Positions 14,827-16,721 of a stretch of 16,721 nt of DNA are shown here, in pieces. Under the pieces are notes generated by a model. The model made no database searches and was not told the DNA's origin. It saw nothing but the letters and a program-made list of their open reading frames with translations. The first letter of the stretch is position 1, and each line of letters opens with the position of its first letter. A program made the translations under genes and the position numbers. This DNA is from JACKOD01 sp041591635 (GTDB lineage Bacteria; Pseudomonadota; Gammaproteobacteria; Pseudomonadales; Oleiphilaceae), in contig JBFHRO010000055.1 in NCBI GenBank assembly GCA_041591635.1, positions 1 through 16,721 on the forward strand, in the 5' to 3' direction.

Positions 14827-14859
14827 ACGGGCATTCACGCATTAACTATGGGAACCATC

Positions 14860-15699
14860 ATGAATGCCTACGAACCGATAAACGGCGGTGCACCTGTTGC
14901 TGACACGGCTGACAGTGCCGCCGATCTTTTTTACCTGCCGCAGCATCATGAAATCAATCTGTTTGAACATGCCTGGCGTCATCAGCTGCCCGTACTCATC
15001 AAAGGGCCGACCGGGTGTGGAAAAACCCGCTTTATCGCCCATATGGCCAAGCGCCTGGGGCGCAAGCTTTATACCGTCTCCTGTCACGACGATCTGACCG
15101 CCGCCGATCTGGTAGGGCGCCATCTGATCGGCAAAGAGGGCACCTTTTGGCAAGACGGGCCGCTGACGCGGGCGGTGCGTGAAGGGGCGATCTGCTATCT
15201 GGATGAGGTGATCGAGGCGCGCAAGGATACCACGGTCGTCTTGCACCCCTTGGCAGATGATCGCCGGGTATTGCCGATTGAGCGGACCGGGGAGTATCTG
15301 GAAGCCGCACCCGGGTTCATGCTGGTGGTTTCCTACAACCCCGGATACCAGAATTTGCTCAAGGGAATGAAACCCAGTACCCGGCAACGCTTCGTCGCTT
15401 TGCGCTTTGATTATCCTGAACTGGAAGCGGAGGCAACGATTGTTGCGCACGAGGCAAAGGTAGATCTTGAGTTGGCCAAACGTCTGGTCAATCTGGCGCA
15501 CGGGCTGCGCAATCTGAAAGATCACGATCTGGAGGAGGCGGCCTCAACCCGGCTGATCATTTACGCCGCCAAACTTATCAACAGCGGGATTACCCCGTTA
15601 CAGGCGTGCATCTCCACCATGGCTGAACCGCTGAGCGATGATGATGCCACGGTAAAGGCCCTCACGGATGTGATTTATGCGATTTTCGGAGATTCTTGA
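14860..15699 (+). CDS. nirQ: NirQ/NorQ-family AAA+ ATPase (denitrification accessory)
   Basis: NirQ/NorQ belongs to the MoxR-like CbbQ/NirQ/NorQ/GpvN AAA+ group. It works with a VWA-domain partner (NorD type) to activate nitric oxide reductase. The 279-residue protein has Walker A GPTGCGKT (49-56) followed by the family HDDLTAADLVGR segment, Walker B ICYLDE (111-116) followed by EAR, and the family segment VVSYNPGYQ (156-164) with a nearby KPSTRQRF. An ATG at 14848 is in frame, but the ATG at 14860 has GGGA 6 bases upstream and is preferred. An FNR/DNR box lies upstream and a cytochrome d1-domain gene lies just downstream on the other strand. No norD, norB or norC is in the window. The symbol norQ would suit equally. 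Confidence 0.9.
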   Translation: MNAYEPINGGAPVADTADSAADLFYLPQHHEINLFEHAWRHQLPVLIKGPTGCGKTRFIAHMAKRLGRKLYTVSCHDDLTAADLVGRHLIGKEGTFWQDGPLTRAVREGAICYLDEVIEARKDTTVVLHPLADDRRVLPIERTGEYLEAAPGFMLVVSYNPGYQNLLKGMKPSTRQRFVALRFDYPELEAEATIVAHEAKVDLELAKRLVNLAHGLRNLKDHDLEEAASTRLIIYAAKLINSGITPLQACISTMAEPLSDDDATVKALTDVIYAIFGDS

Positions 15700-16063
15700 A
15701 AAGCAACAGAAACAAGAAGAATCCATCGCTGTTCGCGCGGCGAGTTGGTATCTGGTGAATATGCTGCTGTTGCCGGGCATTGCGTTTTTGGTGTTGTGGC
15801 GACTGTTTTTGCGATACGGTCGTGGTAACCCGGCGCTGCTGGGTGTCAATCATGTGCGTCAGGCGTTTTTCATGTCGCTGCTGGGAGGGGCGCTGGTAGT
15901 GACGGGATGCAGCCTGATCGTGCTGCTCATGGGGAACTCGCCCGACATGTGGGCAACGCTGATTGTGTATTTCACCGTGATGCATTCCTGTTTTGTGCTC
16001 TGGGGTATTTTAACCCTGGCACGAGCCATGGCAGGTATGCCGGTGTTGTTCCCTTCCTGGTAG
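15677..16063 (+). CDS. Small three-helix membrane protein (DUF4870-like)
   Basis: This 128-residue protein overlaps the end of nirQ by 23 bp in another frame, suggesting translational coupling. A charged, Gln-rich N terminus (about 20 residues) precedes three predicted membrane helices: about 26-46, 58-82 and 90-113. The HVRQAFF segment between helices 1 and 2 and the short polar end after helix 3 recall the Tic20/DUF4870 layout. That resemblance is weak and from memory. No redox-cofactor motif is visible. Because of its position it is probably expressed with nirQ under low oxygen. It might be an assembly factor for the nitrite or nitric oxide reductase; that is inference. Confidence 0.65.
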   Translation: MRFSEILEKQQKQEESIAVRAASWYLVNMLLLPGIAFLVLWRLFLRYGRGNPALLGVNHVRQAFFMSLLGGALVVTGCSLIVLLMGNSPDMWATLIVYFTVMHSCFVLWGILTLARAMAGMPVLFPSW

Positions 16064-16103
16064 TTCTGTTTCCCTTCATTGTGCATCTCTTCCTTGCCAG
16101 CGA

Positions 16104-16134
16104 CCGGCCTGAGCATCAGGCCGGGTGATCCGGC
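16104..16134. terminator. Hairpin cluster between convergent genes
   Basis: CCGGCCTGA-GCA-TCAGGCCGG (16104-16124) is a perfect 9-bp stem with a 3-base loop. A second stem, GCCGG-GTGAT-CCGGC (16120-16134), shares bases with its 3' arm, so the two are mutually exclusive. They lie between the convergent small membrane protein gene and the cytochrome d1-domain gene. Neither strand has a U run after the stem, so this may be a bidirectional weak terminator or an RNA 3'-end stabiliser. Confidence 0.5.
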
Positions 16135-16150
16135 TGTGTGTCATCAGGCA

Positions 16151-16721
16151 CTAATGACTGGTACCGCTTGAATAGGTTGTCTTGTTGAAAACATTGTATT
16201 TACCCGAAGGTTTTTTCATCGGGATGCGTTTGACTTCCTTCAGGCTCGCCGCATCGTAAATGACCAGTGCCCCCTCGTCGTCCCAAATGCTCATCAGCGC
16301 GTATTTGCCGTCCTGGGTAAACTCGATGTGTGCCGCCGTTTTGCCCGGAGCAGGCTGCAGGGTCTTGACAATTTCCAGAGTGCGCTTGTCGATGACGTGC
16401 ATCAGGTCTTTGTTGGGGCCGAAGAAAACGTCGACCCAGGCGTAGGGGGTGTTTTCATGGCTGCGCATAAAAAAGCCCGGCCCCTGGGTTTCAATGCGCT
16501 TGATTACTTGCCAGTTGGTCATGTCGATAATGGAGACCTGGCCTTCCTTCAGATTGGGTGTGGCAAGTACCGGGCGCCCCTGGTAGTCCCAGGTAATGCC
16601 TGAGCCAAGATGGGGCATGCCGGCCAGATCAATGGTGTGGGTTTTTTTGCCGGCATTGAGATCAACCACCTGACCATCGTCAGAATCGCGACTGGCACCG
16701 ATCAGGTGCCGGTAGCCGGGG
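16151..16721 (-). CDS. Cytochrome d1-domain protein, NirN-like (5' part beyond the window)
   Basis: About 190 C-terminal residues are visible, and the frame stays open to the window edge; the GTG at 16669 is internal, not the start. The sequence is a beta-propeller of the cytochrome d1 family, with repeats such as HIEFTQDGKYALMSIWDDEG and VIYDAASLKEVKRI. Family-like motifs include MRSHENTPYAWVD, FFGPNKD and an end reading YNVFN...GTSH. That C-terminal end suggests NirN or a close NirS/NirF-related protein rather than NirS itself, whose usual C terminus differs. These periplasmic proteins bind or mature heme d1 for nitrite reduction to nitric oxide. The gene converges on nirQ and the small membrane protein, consistent with a denitrification island. 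The exact paralogue cannot be decided without the N terminus. Confidence 0.75.
   Translation of the reverse strand, partial: PGYRHLIGASRDSDDGQVVDLNAGKKTHTIDLAGMPHLGSGITWDYQGRPVLATPNLKEGQVSIIDMTNWQVIKRIETQGPGFFMRSHENTPYAWVDVFFGPNKDLMHVIDKRTLEIVKTLQPAPGKTAAHIEFTQDGKYALMSIWDDEGALVIYDAASLKEVKRIPMKKPSGKYNVFNKTTYSSGTSH

Noticed and set aside
14848..14859. Upstream ATG as the start of nirQ
   Set aside because: It has no ribosome-binding site, whereas the ATG 12 bases later is preceded by GGGA at good spacing.
1..16721. CRISPR arrays, tRNA/rRNA genes, insertion sequences, phage or integron features
   Set aside because: No regularly spaced repeats, tRNA-like cloverleaf, transposase, integrase or recombinase motif was seen on either strand.

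Overview
The window looks like chromosomal DNA of a free-living, probably marine gammaproteobacterium. The reasons are a GC content in the mid-50s, RpiA and CobS of gammaproteobacterial type, a MltC-type transglycosylase, a PilZ-DUF1631-GGDEF-EAL protein, and a NirQ plus cytochrome d1 denitrification locus. Cellvibrionales-like is my best guess, from gene content only. I see no tRNA, rRNA, CRISPR array, insertion sequence or integrase.

Layout. (1) 1-1709: the start of an unrecognised minus-strand gene, then rpiA (minus) and cobS (plus), divergently arranged. (2) 1706-8587: six genes all on the minus strand. In transcription order they are a transglutaminase-like cysteine peptidase, a lipoprotein with three LPP20-like modules, a small LPP20-type lipoprotein, a MltC-like lytic transglycosylase, a divergent sigma-70-like factor and its membrane-anchored putative anti-sigma partner. 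(3) 8782-14774: three plus-strand genes. They are a coiled-coil membrane protein with an ETEC_3214-like C-terminal domain, a 1314-residue PilZ-DUF1631-GGDEF-EAL protein, and a secreted TPR-like protein. (4) 14860-16721: a denitrification fragment with nirQ/norQ, an overlapping small three-helix membrane protein, and a convergent, incomplete cytochrome d1-domain gene (NirN-like).

The most interesting part is block 2, possibly linked to block 3. Four exported proteins (a peptidoglycan lyase, a papain-fold or transglutaminase-fold enzyme and two lipoproteins) sit upstream of a sigma/anti-sigma pair. Three of the four carry the same unusual motif: aromatic-x-x-aromatic steps, repeated every 11 residues in the two enzymes, with QQ following. 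This suggests they assemble together in the periplasm. Two predicted promoters in the block each have a 16-bp palindrome (7-2-7) lying on or next to the predicted transcription start. I propose an envelope-remodelling or envelope-sensing apparatus with its own sigma factor, next to a c-di-GMP effector. The functional linkage is inference.

The denitrification fragment is separate. A near-perfect FNR/DNR box upstream of nirQ sits at the spacing expected for an anaerobically activated promoter.
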